From contig JAFKLV010000173.1 in assembly GCA_017304125.1 (NCBI GenBank), forward strand, positions 1 through 5,177: a stretch of DNA of 5,177 nt. Reading direction: 5' to 3'. Each line of letters opens with the position of its first letter. Position 1 is the first letter of the stretch. This DNA is from Sphingomonadales bacterium. GTDB taxonomy: Bacteria > Pseudomonadota > Alphaproteobacteria > Sphingomonadales > Sphingomonadaceae. Of this stretch, positions 1 to 5,005 are shown one piece after another. The translations under genes and the position numbers were made by a program. The notes beneath the pieces are model-generated. The model made no database searches. It was given only the letters and a program-made list of their open reading frames with translations, and was not told the DNA's origin.

Positions 1-1
1 C

Positions 2-1444
2 CTCCGCCGTGACCTCGCCGACCACGATGTCCGCTCCGGTCCAGAACAGCCGCGCTTCCGCGGGCAGCGCCTCGGCGAGCCCGCCGATCGCCGCACCGCG
101 CTCGATTTCGCGCGGATCGACGGGGCGTTCGGCGCGAAGGGGCTGGCGGGCACTTTCGCGGGCGGCGCGGGGCAGATTGCCAATGTGCCGCTGCTGCTCA
201 GCAAGGCGGACGGGCGCTGGACCTTTGCGCGCGGCGCGCTCGATCTGACCGGCGAACTCGGCGTCGCCGATGCCGCGGCCGACCCGCGCTTCCTGCCGCT
301 TGCGGCGCGCAATGTCGCGTTGCGGCTCGCCGACGGGGTGATCACCACCATCGGCGAATTGCGCGCGCCGGCCAAGAACGTGAAGGTCGCCGACGTCACG
401 ATCCGCCACACGCTGGCGAGCGGCACGGGGAATGCGCGGCTCGTCGTCCCCGGCGTCACCTTCGGCAAGGGGTTTCAGCCGGATGAGCTGACCAAGCTCA
501 CCTTCGGCGTGATCGCCGATGTGCAGGGCAAGGTAACCGGCGAGGGCGATATCGCGTGGAATGCCGCCGGGGTCACCTCGACCGGCACCTTCCGCACCGC
601 GGGAACCGATCTGGCCGCCGCCTTCGGCCCGGTCACCGGGGTCAAAGGCGAGATCCATTTCACCGATCTGCTCGCGCTGGAAAGCGCGCCGGGGCAGGTG
701 GCGACGATCGCCTCGATCAACCCCGGCGTGCCGGTGACCGACGGGCGGGTCGTCTATCAGACGCTGGCCAATAGTCGCGTGAAGGTCGAGGCAGCGCGCT
801 GGCCGTTCGCCGGCGGCGAACTGACGCTCGACCCCGCGTTGCTCGATTTTTCCAGCCACGAGGCGCGCCGGCTGGTGTTCCGCGTAAAGGGCGCGGAGGC
901 GGCGCAATTCCTCCAGCAATTCGATTTCAAGAACCTCAATGCGACCGGGGTGTTCGACGGCGCCTTGCCGATCGCCTTTGACGAGAGCGGCGGCCGGGTG
1001 GAGAACGGCCATCTCATCGTCCGCCCCGGCGGCGGCGGCATCGCTTATGTCGGCGAACTGACCGCGAAGGATCTCGGCACCTGGGGCAATATCGCGTTCC
1101 AGGCGCTGAAGTCCTTGCGCTACCAGAGCCTCGATATCGTGATGAACGGGCCGCTGGCGGGCGAAATGGTCACCGAGGTGCGGTTCGCCGGCGTGTCGCA
1201 GGGCGCGGGCGCCAAATCGAACTTCCTGATTCGCCGGCTGCAGAAGCTGCCGTTCGTGTTCAACGTCCGCATCAAGGCGCCCTTCCGCGGGCTGCTCGAT
1301 TCGGTCGCATCATTCTACGATCCCAAAAGGCTGATCGAGCGCAACCTGCCGGCCCTGCTGGAAGAGCAGGAAAGGCAGCAACAACAAAAGGCTAAGCCGC
1401 CTGCTGCGCCCGTTCAGCCCCCCGCAAGCGAGAAAATGCCATGA
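2..1444 (+). CDS. ydbH: YdbH-like intermembrane phospholipid transport protein, C-terminal part (5' truncated by window)
   Basis: This frame is open from base 2 to a TGA at 1442-1444, giving 480 residues with no start; the first ATG (185) is internal, because residues before it carry the same GC-rich third positions and continue the same repetitive fold. The protein is a run of alternating beta-type segments typical of AsmA-like/YdbH proteins, which form a long hydrophobic groove spanning the periplasm. Recognisable C-terminal family stretches are VRPGGGGIAYVGEL (about fragment residues 340-353), ALKSLRY, and FNVRIKAPFRGLLDS followed by FYDPKRLIE. The end is a Gln/Pro-rich tail (EEQERQQQQKAKPP). 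E. coli YdbH is about 880 residues, so roughly the N-terminal half, including any membrane anchor, is missing. The stop overlaps the next start (ATGA), and that neighbour is a YnbE homologue, the known partner. Family assignment is by recognition of motifs plus context; function is inferred from E. coli. Confidence 0.87.
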   Translation, partial: LRRDLADHDVRSGPEQPRFRGQRLGEPADRRTALDFARIDGAFGAKGLAGTFAGGAGQIANVPLLLSKADGRWTFARGALDLTGELGVADAAADPRFLPLAARNVALRLADGVITTIGELRAPAKNVKVADVTIRHTLASGTGNARLVVPGVTFGKGFQPDELTKLTFGVIADVQGKVTGEGDIAWNAAGVTSTGTFRTAGTDLAAAFGPVTGVKGEIHFTDLLALESAPGQVATIASINPGVPVTDGRVVYQTLANSRVKVEAARWPFAGGELTLDPALLDFSSHEARRLVFRVKGAEAAQFLQQFDFKNLNATGVFDGALPIAFDESGGRVENGHLIVRPGGGGIAYVGELTAKDLGTWGNIAFQALKSLRYQSLDIVMNGPLAGEMVTEVRFAGVSQGAGAKSNFLIRRLQKLPFVFNVRIKAPFRGLLDSVASFYDPKRLIERNLPALLEEQERQQQQKAKPPAAPVQPPASEKMP

Positions 1445-1665
1445 AGCAAGCCGGATTGACGAAGCAAGAGAGGCGCACGACCTTCGACCTGATGAGAGGA
1501 ACGATGGCGATCCTATTGGCAGGCGGCACGGCGGCGTGCGTCAACGTCTCCGCGCCTGACAAGCCGATCGTGATCAACCTCAACATCAATGTGACGCAGG
1601 AAGTGGTATATCGGCTCGACAATGAGGCGAAATCGCTGATCAAGCAGAATCCGGGGATATTCTGA
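1441..1665 (+). CDS. ynbE: YnbE-like outer-membrane lipoprotein
   Basis: A 74-residue protein with a lipoprotein signal: hydrophobic AILLAGGTAA followed by Cys33, the likely acylated residue. The lipobox reads TAAC, with Thr rather than Leu/Val at -3, so it is slightly non-standard. The mature part carries the YnbE family pattern PIVINLNINVTQEV and ends in LIKQNPGIF. In E. coli, YnbE is an outer-membrane lipoprotein that stacks onto the C-terminus of YdbH to complete a bridge between inner and outer membranes. Start choice is uncertain: ATG 1441 overlaps the ydbH stop and gives a 21-residue polar stretch before the hydrophobic core, whereas in-frame ATGs at 1492 and 1504 give a compact signal peptide. 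An AGAGGA lies at 1495-1500 but only 3 bases before 1504. I keep 1441 because of the stop-start coupling. Confidence is high for the family and moderate for the start. Confidence 0.85.
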   Translation: MKQAGLTKQERRTTFDLMRGTMAILLAGGTAACVNVSAPDKPIVINLNINVTQEVVYRLDNEAKSLIKQNPGIF

Positions 1666-1667
1666 CG

Positions 1668-2048
1668 ATGACGTACAAATCCTTGCTGATGGTTGCCGGC
1701 GCTCTGGCGCTGACCGGCGTTTCCGCCGTTGCTTTCGCGCAGCGCGATCCGGCCTATGCCGCGGCGCGCGCCGAGGGGAAGGTGGGCGAGCAGCCCGACG
1801 GCTATCTCGGCGTGGTCGGCGCGGGGACGCCCGAGCTGCGCGCATTGGTCAATTCGATCAATATCCAGCGCAAGGCGGCCTATACCCAAAAGGCGCAAGG
1901 ATCGGGCGCGACGGTGGAGCAGATGGCCTTCACCTCCGGCTGCAATCTGATCCAGCAGACCAGCGCGGGCGAGAAGTACAAGACTCCCGCGGGCGCGTGG
2001 GAGACGCGCGGCGCGGGCGCGCCGGCACGCGATTCGCGCTGCATCTGA
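1668..2048 (+). CDS. ydbL: YdbL-like periplasmic protein (DUF1318)
   Basis: A 126-residue exported protein. Residues 1-24 form a Sec signal peptide (positive MTYK, hydrophobic LLMVAGALALTGVSAV, cleavage at AFA|Q). The mature part shows the DUF1318 pattern: AAARAEGKVGEQPDGYLGVV, then LRALVNSINIQRKAAYTQKA, then a GEKYKTPAGAWETR segment near the end. In E. coli, YdbL is reported to act with YdbH-YnbE, modulating YnbE assembly; the role here is inferred from that. It starts 2 bases after the ynbE stop, with GGGGA at 1652-1656 as a possible ribosome site 11 bases upstream. The mature chain has exactly two cysteines, Cys92 and Cys125 (penultimate residue), which could form a disulfide in the periplasm. 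It is the last gene of the cluster; a 193-base gap follows before atpI. Confidence 0.85.
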   Translation: MTYKSLLMVAGALALTGVSAVAFAQRDPAYAAARAEGKVGEQPDGYLGVVGAGTPELRALVNSINIQRKAAYTQKAQGSGATVEQMAFTSGCNLIQQTSAGEKYKTPAGAWETRGAGAPARDSRCI

Positions 2049-2065
2049 TCCAGGTTATCGATCGT

Positions 2066-2088
2066 CATCCCGGCCGCGTGCCGGGGTG
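2066..2088. repeat. Hairpin after ydbL, resembling a short REP-type palindrome
   Basis: CATCCCGGC (2066-2074) pairs with GCCGGGGTG (2080-2088), nine base pairs including one T-G wobble, around a CGCGT loop. It lies 18 bases after the ydbL stop. No T-run follows, so it is not a standard intrinsic terminator, though it could stabilise the 3' end of the ydb transcript. Sequences of the type TCATCCCGGC...GCCGGGATGA are, from memory, dispersed palindromes in several alphaproteobacteria; whether this is one of them needs a genome-wide count. Confidence 0.45.
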
Positions 2089-2147
2089 GCGCTAGCGTCT
2101 GCGTAAACCGGCCCCCTGCCAGATCGTTGCCATTGGGTGACGAAGTG

Positions 2148-2176
2148 TTGACACCCCCGGACCCCCCGGCTAACCG
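2148..2176 (+). promoter_or_regulatory. Candidate promoter of the F0 operon
   Basis: A perfect -35 hexamer TTGACA (2148-2153) is followed after a 17-base spacer by TAACCG (2171-2176), a poor -10 that keeps only the first two consensus bases. The octamer CCGGACCC occurs twice, at 2157-2164 in the spacer and at 2174-2181 over the -10, as a direct repeat that might be an operator. Initiation would be near 2183, giving a leader of about 60 bases before atpI. It is the only good -35 in the gap between ydbL and atpI. No transcript data support it; the weak -10 keeps confidence moderate. Confidence 0.4.
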
Positions 2177-2229
2177 GACCCGGCCTTGGCGGGCTCGCCC
2201 TTCGGCCTGACAGCGCCTGCCCGTCGCAC

Positions 2230-2236
2230 GGGGGAG
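2230..2236 (+). promoter_or_regulatory. Strong ribosome binding site for atpI
   Basis: GGGGGAG ends 5 bases before the ATG at 2242. It is a good Shine-Dalgarno match at good spacing and fixes the start of atpI. Confidence 0.7.
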
Positions 2237-2241
2237 CGCGA

Positions 2242-2556
2242 ATGGCCGGACCAGAGCCCGAAACGGAGAATCTCGACGAGGACGCGCGCCTCAAGTCGCT
2301 CGATGAGCGGCTGAAAGCAGCGCGGAACGACGAGGCTCGACGGCAAGGCGCGAGCAAGGCGAACGACGATGCGGGGACCCGCCTCGGCAATCGCGTGCTT
2401 GCTGAGCTTGTAGGGGGAATGGCGGGCGGCGCCTTGATCGGTTGGGTGATCGATCGGTTCGCCCACACATCTCCCTGGGGCCTGTTGGTGATGCTCGCCC
2501 TCGGGACGGTCGTTGCCTTCAGGAACATCATTCGGATTTCCCAGCGCCCGAAGTGA
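2242..2556 (+). CDS. atpI: AtpI/AtpZ-family F0 accessory protein
   Basis: A 104-residue membrane protein at the head of the F0 operon. Residues 1-48 are polar and highly charged (ENLDEDARLKSLDERLKAAR), probably a cytoplasmic helix. Two membrane segments follow, about 50-70 (LAELVGGMAGGALIGWVI) and 78-95 (SPWGLLVMLALGTVVAF), linked by DRFAHTSPW; Asp71 after the first helix and the TSPWGLL motif are typical of the family. The end is basic (RNIIRISQRPK). Family members are linked to c-ring assembly or Mg2+/Ca2+ supply to the ATP synthase and are not part of the finished enzyme; the exact role here is not proven. The stop codon TGA (2554-2556) forms the loop of a perfect hairpin, see the 2543-2567 entry. 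Subunit a follows 31 bases later. Confidence 0.88.
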   Translation: MAGPEPETENLDEDARLKSLDERLKAARNDEARRQGASKANDDAGTRLGNRVLAELVGGMAGGALIGWVIDRFAHTSPWGLLVMLALGTVVAFRNIIRISQRPK

Positions 2557-2567
2557 CTTCGGGCGCT
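2543..2567 (+). promoter_or_regulatory. Hairpin with the atpI stop codon as its loop (possible attenuator)
   Basis: AGCGCCCGAAG (2543-2553) pairs perfectly with CTTCGGGCGCT (2557-2567), 11 base pairs, around a three-base loop that is exactly the atpI stop codon TGA. TTTGTT overlaps and follows the stem (2567-2572), making it terminator-like but with a weak U-tract. The atpB ribosome site AAGGA begins 7 bases after the stem. A ribosome ending atpI translation would cover and open the stem, so the structure could couple atpI translation to transcription or translation of atpB, or act as a partial terminator or processing site. The pairing is seen directly; the function is inferred. Confidence 0.6.
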
Positions 2568-2573
2568 TTGTTC

Positions 2574-2578
2574 AAGGA
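2574..2578 (+). promoter_or_regulatory. Ribosome binding site that decides the atpB start
   Basis: AAGGA lies 9 bases before the GTG at 2588 and directly abuts the in-frame TTG at 2579, so it fits GTG 2588. The in-frame ATG at 2513 lies inside atpI and would add an unrelated 25-residue leader (MPSGTSFGFPSARS...). Confidence 0.6.
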
Positions 2579-2587
2579 TTGAGCGAA

Positions 2588-3370
2588 GTGGCAGGCGGCA
2601 AGATCGATCCGATGCACCAGTTCCTGGTGGAGCCGCTGTTCGGCACGCAGAATTGGTCGATCGCGGGCTATAATGTGGCCTTCACCAATTCGGCGGCATG
2701 GATGTGCCTGGCGACTGTCGCGCTGATTGCGTTCATGACCATGGGCACGCGCGGCGCGCTGATCCCGGGTCGCGGGCAGATGATGGTGGAGGGCTTCGTG
2801 CGCTTCATCGACAATATGCTCGCCGCGAACATCGGGCCGGAAGGGAAGCGCTACGTTCCCTATATCTTCTCGCTGTTCATGTTCATCCTGTTCGCCAACG
2901 TGCTGGGGCTTCTGCCGCTCGGCATTTTCGGCATCCACCCGTTCACCTTCACCAGCCATTTCACGATCACCGGGGTGCTGGCGATCATCAGCTTCTCGAT
3001 CGTGCTGATCGTCGGCTTCTGGCGTCATGGCTTCCATTTCTTCAGCCTGTTCGTGCCGCACGGCACGCCGATCTGGCTGCTCCCGCTGATCCCGCTGATC
3101 GAGTTCGTCTCGTTCATGGTGCGCCCGTTCAGCCTTGGTCTGCGACTGTTCGTCGCGATGACCGCAGGCCACGTGCTGCTCAAGGTGCTGGCGGGCTTCA
3201 TCATCAATTCGGGCGCTGCCGGGATCGGCACCGGGCTGTTCGTCGGCGTGCCGTCGTTCATCCTGATGATCGGCATCTCCGCGCTCGAGCTGCTGGTGGC
3301 CGGCATTCAGGCCTATGTCTTTGCGCTGTTGACCTCGCTGTACATCAACGACGCGGTCAATCTGCACTGA
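2588..3370 (+). CDS. atpB: ATP synthase F0 subunit a
   Basis: A 260-residue polytopic inner-membrane protein that forms the two proton half-channels beside the c-ring. GTG 2588 is chosen from the AAGGA site and because VAGGKIDPMHQFLVEPLFG is the expected N-terminus. Hydrophobic segments lie near residues 32-52, 92-112, 124-143, 160-178, 183-206 and 216-255. The essential arginine is Arg186 in SLGLRLF (E. coli Arg210), and Gln241 in GIQAY matches E. coli Gln252. His195 and Glu234 occupy the positions of E. coli Glu219 and His245, the swapped His/Glu arrangement known from mitochondria. The usual RLFANM or RLFGNM motif reads RLFVAM, so Ala190 stands where E. coli has Asn214. The protein ends LYINDAVNLH. 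It is full length for the family and intact. Confidence 0.96.
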   Translation: MAGGKIDPMHQFLVEPLFGTQNWSIAGYNVAFTNSAAWMCLATVALIAFMTMGTRGALIPGRGQMMVEGFVRFIDNMLAANIGPEGKRYVPYIFSLFMFILFANVLGLLPLGIFGIHPFTFTSHFTITGVLAIISFSIVLIVGFWRHGFHFFSLFVPHGTPIWLLPLIPLIEFVSFMVRPFSLGLRLFVAMTAGHVLLKVLAGFIINSGAAGIGTGLFVGVPSFILMIGISALELLVAGIQAYVFALLTSLYINDAVNLH

Positions 3371-3428
3371 GTTTCCGCCGAAGTTTAAAATCCTTCTTTT
3401 TCTGACCCTTATAAACTGGAGTTAAATC
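3371..3428 (+). promoter_or_regulatory. AT-rich leader and ribosome site of atpE
   Basis: The 58 bases between atpB and atpE are about 36% G+C by hand count, far below the coding DNA around them. They include TTTAAAA, a CTTCTTTTTC tract and TTATAAACTGGAG, with GGAG (3418-3421) 7 bases before the ATG. An unstructured U/A-rich leader before atpE is the well-known device in E. coli for high translation of subunit c, which is needed in many copies; the AAACTGGAG here also resembles the E. coli atpE leader as I remember it. The enhancer role is inferred by analogy. Confidence 0.5.
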
Positions 3429-3656
3429 ATGGATCCTGCAGCTGCTAAGCTCATCGGTGCCGGTCTCGCGGCGATCGGCGCCGGCATGGCCGCCATCGGC
3501 GTCGGCAACGTGTTCGGCTCGTTCCTCGAAGGCGCGCTGCGCAACCCGGGTGCCGCTGATGGCCAGCAGGGCCGTCTGTTCATCGGTTTCGCCGCGGCCG
3601 AACTTCTCGGTCTGCTGTCGTTCGTCGTTGCGATGATCCTGATCTTCGTCGCGTAA
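3429..3656 (+). CDS. atpE: ATP synthase F0 subunit c (c-ring)
   Basis: A 75-residue hairpin of two membrane helices, normal length for the family. Helix 1 (about 8-30) is rich in Gly and Ala with the close-packing pattern GAG...GAG...GVG. The polar loop has Arg38-Asn39-Pro40 (E. coli Arg-Gln-Pro), which contacts the F1 rotor. Helix 2 carries the proton-binding carboxylate Glu58 in FAAAELLGLLSFVVAMIL. There is no Gln at the matching helix-1 position and no Ser/Thr directly after Glu58, so the sodium-binding signature is absent and the ring should carry protons. It is preceded by an AT-rich leader suited to strong translation and followed by a 69-base gap with a hairpin before b'. Ring size cannot be read from the sequence. 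Confidence 0.97.
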   Translation: MDPAAAKLIGAGLAAIGAGMAAIGVGNVFGSFLEGALRNPGAADGQQGRLFIGFAAAELLGLLSFVVAMILIFVA

Positions 3657-3674
3657 CGAACGATAGTTTCCCCA

Positions 3675-3711
3675 GGCGGGGCGGCGCGATTATCATGCGC
3701 GCTGACCCGCC
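3675..3711 (+). promoter_or_regulatory. Hairpin between atpE and the b' gene
   Basis: GGCGGG (3675-3680) pairs with CCCGCC (3706-3711), and GCGCG (3684-3688) pairs with CGCGC (3698-3702), with a 3x3 internal loop and a 9-base apical loop. No U-tract follows, so it is not an intrinsic terminator. It begins 18 bases after the atpE stop and ends 5 bases before the AGGA (3717-3720) of the next gene. It could protect the atpE message from 3' decay or limit ribosome access to b', both of which would favour excess subunit c. Function is inferred. Confidence 0.5.
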
Positions 3712-3725
3712 GAGGCAGGACGAAC

Positions 3726-4220
3726 ATGCCACAGATATCCCAGCTCGCCGCCGTCTATGCGTCGCAGATCTTCTGGCTGCTGCTGACGTTCGGCATCGTG
3801 TTCTTCATCGTGGGCCGCGGCATGCTGCCCAAGGTGCAGAAGACGATCGATTCGCGCGACAAGTCGATCGCCCAGGATCTCGCCGCCGCGTCCCGCGCGC
3901 GCGACGAAGCCGACAAGGCCGAGGAAGCGTGGCGCCAGCGCGACCACGCCAACCGCGAAAAGGCGCAGGCGCTGGTCGCCGAAGCCCGCTCGCGTGCCGC
4001 CAAGGCGACCGAGGCGACGCTTCATGCGGCGCATGACGAGCAGGCGGCGAAGGTCGCTGCCGGCGAGGCGGAGGTCCGTGCGGCCACCGATCGAGCGCTG
4101 ACCGAGATCGAGGCGGTCGCCGCCGAAGCCGCGCAGGAGATCGTCTCGCGCGTCTCCGGTGCGTCGGTGTCGCTGGACGAGGCGAAGGGGGCCGTGAAGA
4201 CGGCGATGACGCATGGCTGA
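3726..4220 (+). CDS. atpF2: ATP synthase F0 subunit b' (second peripheral-stalk subunit)
   Basis: A 164-residue stalk protein. It starts MPQISQLAAVYASQIFWLLLTFGIVFFIVG, with one membrane helix at about 8-30, followed by the b'-type motif RGMLPKVQKTIDSRDKSIAQDL. From about residue 45 to 145 it is a long charged, alanine-rich helix that would pair with subunit b as a heterodimeric right-handed coiled coil, holding F1 against rotation. The MLPKVQ..I..RD pattern and position directly after atpE separate b' from b; this pair is typical of alphaproteobacteria, cyanobacteria and chloroplasts. The start is backed by AGGA at 3717-3720, 5 bases upstream. Its last 8 bases overlap the atpF start (ATG inside the final codons), which suggests coupled translation and equal amounts of b' and b. 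It is also called atpG or atpX in some genomes. Confidence 0.93.
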   Translation: MPQISQLAAVYASQIFWLLLTFGIVFFIVGRGMLPKVQKTIDSRDKSIAQDLAAASRARDEADKAEEAWRQRDHANREKAQALVAEARSRAAKATEATLHAAHDEQAAKVAAGEAEVRAATDRALTEIEAVAAEAAQEIVSRVSGASVSLDEAKGAVKTAMTHG

Positions 4221-4788
4221 TCTTCTTCTTCTTTCGCAGGCCGCCGAAGTCGCTGGCGCCGCAGTCGAGGGTGGCGCGGAACATGCCGCCGATCCGGCGC
4301 TGTTCGGTGTGCTGAACAGCACCGTCTGGGTGTCGATCGCGATGGCGGTGCTGATCGCAATCGTGATCTGGAAGGGCGGCATCCGCGCGATCGGCGCGAT
4401 GCTCGATCGCCAGATCGCCGATATCCGCAAGCAGCTCGACGAAGCCAAGCAGCTGCGTTCCGAGGCCGAGGCGCTGCGCGACGAATATGCGCGCAAGATC
4501 GCCGACGCCGAAAAGAACGCCGCCGAAATGGCGACGCAGGCCGAGCATGAGGCCGAGGCGGTGATCGCCCAGGCCAAGGCCGATGCCGCCGAGCTGGTGC
4601 AGCGCCGCGCCAAGATGGCCGAGGACAAGATCGCCGCTGCCGAGCGCGCCGCGATCGCCGAGGTCCGCGCCAAGACCGCCGATGCGGCGGCCAAGGCGGC
4701 CGGTGCGCTGATCGCCGAGCGCCACGGCGCGACCGCCGACAAGGCGCTGGTCGATCGCACGATCGCCGGGCTGAGCCGCACGCACTGA
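4213..4788 (+). CDS. atpF: ATP synthase F0 subunit b
   Basis: A 191-residue stalk protein. Residues 1-33 are a mildly hydrophobic to polar N-terminal extension (MADLLLLSQAAEVAG...), followed by one membrane helix at about 34-54 (LNSTVWVSIAMAVLIAIVIW) and the family motif KGGIRAIGAMLDRQIADIRKQLDEAKQLR. From about 65 to 170 it is a continuous Ala/Glu/Lys-rich helix, the b half of the b-b' stalk. Length fits the alphaproteobacterial b subunit. The start overlaps the b' gene by 8 bases and has no clear Shine-Dalgarno, as expected for translational coupling. It is the last gene of the operon; a strong terminator follows 23 bases after the stop. Codons 45-70 (4345-4423) are repeated exactly at the right edge of the window. 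Confidence 0.95.
   Translation: MADLLLLSQAAEVAGAAVEGGAEHAADPALFGVLNSTVWVSIAMAVLIAIVIWKGGIRAIGAMLDRQIADIRKQLDEAKQLRSEAEALRDEYARKIADAEKNAAEMATQAEHEAEAVIAQAKADAAELVQRRAKMAEDKIAAAERAAIAEVRAKTADAAAKAAGALIAERHGATADKALVDRTIAGLSRTH
4345..4423 (+). repeat. 79-base direct repeat, copy 1 (inside atpF)
   Basis: This copy encodes atpF residues 45-70 in proper context and is identical base for base to 5099-5177, offset 754. It is taken as the original, since it lies within an intact gene. Confidence 0.97.
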
Positions 4789-4811
4789 GCGGTTTCGCTT
4801 ACGCGAAGTTA

Positions 4812-4849
4812 GAGACGGGGCGGCCTGCGGGTCGCCCCGTTTCGTTTTT
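4812..4849 (+). terminator. Rho-independent terminator of the F0 operon
   Basis: GACGGGGCGGCC (4814-4825) pairs with GGTCGCCCCGTT (4830-4841) around a TGCG loop, with two G-T wobbles, and the stem can be extended by two pairs to 4812/4843. A TTTTT run (4845-4849) follows after one base. It lies 23 bases after the atpF stop. This closes the operon and separates it from hisI. A smaller hairpin, TTCGC (4794-4798) with GCGAA (4803-4807), lies just upstream. Confidence 0.9.
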
Positions 4850-4887
4850 GGGGGCCTGTCGTCACCAAGTGAGGTGCCACCTCTCCG

Positions 4888-4969
4888 CCGTTCGCCCTGA
4901 GCTTGTCGAAGCCCTGCACATTTCTTGCCCCGAAGAAGTGCAGCCCTTCGACAAGCTCAGGGCGAACGG
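4888..4969. repeat. Long inverted repeat (REP-like, sphingomonad type)
   Basis: The 32-base left arm (4888-4919) matches the reverse complement of the right arm (4938-4969) at 30 of 32 positions; the mismatches are at 4911-4912 against 4945-4946. The 18-base spacer is 4920-4937. The core CCCTGAGCTTGTCGAAG is one I recall as a very frequent intergenic palindrome in sphingomonad genomes. It codes for nothing evident, and as RNA would form a long hairpin between the atpF terminator and hisI. No transposase is nearby, so movement would have to be in trans. Confidence 0.85.
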
Positions 4970-4998
4970 TTCATATTTTGCCCCCGCCGCGCTAGACG
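4970..4998 (+). promoter_or_regulatory. Weak candidate promoter for hisI (possibly leaderless)
   Basis: TTCATA (4970-4975, 4 of 6 matches to TTGACA) and TAGACG (4993-4998) are 17 bases apart. Initiation 7 or so bases later would fall at or next to the hisI ATG (5006), and no Shine-Dalgarno is visible before that ATG, which would fit a leaderless transcript. It begins directly after the inverted repeat. The evidence is thin. Confidence 0.25.
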
Positions 4999-5005
4999 CA
5001 CCGGC

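Noticed and set aside
2513..2587. Upstream in-frame ATG start for atpB
   Set aside because: It lies inside atpI, has no ribosome site, and adds a leader unlike subunit a; GTG 2588 has AAGGA at 9 bases.
2528..3367. 279-residue open frame on the - strand opposite atpB
   Set aside because: It is antisense to a clear atpB, its product is an improbable run of Gln, His, Glu, Arg and Asp, and there is no family resemblance; it follows from atpB codon bias.
2698..3405. 235-residue + strand open frame inside atpB in another frame
   Set aside because: Arg/Ala/His-rich shadow with no motif, while the atpB frame holds all conserved residues.
3384..3415. Internal promoter before atpE (TATAAA at 3410-3415)
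   Set aside because: No -35 at acceptable spacing, and transcription would start on the ribosome site; an AT-rich translation leader explains the sequence better.
3429..3656. Sodium-dependent c-ring
   Set aside because: The Gln in helix 1 and the Ser/Thr after the carboxylate needed for sodium binding are absent.
3693..4785. Two long - strand open frames (362 and 326 residues) opposite b' and atpF
   Set aside because: They are low-complexity Ala/Ser/Arg/Gly translations opposite alanine-rich coiled-coil genes in GC-rich DNA; no recognisable domain.
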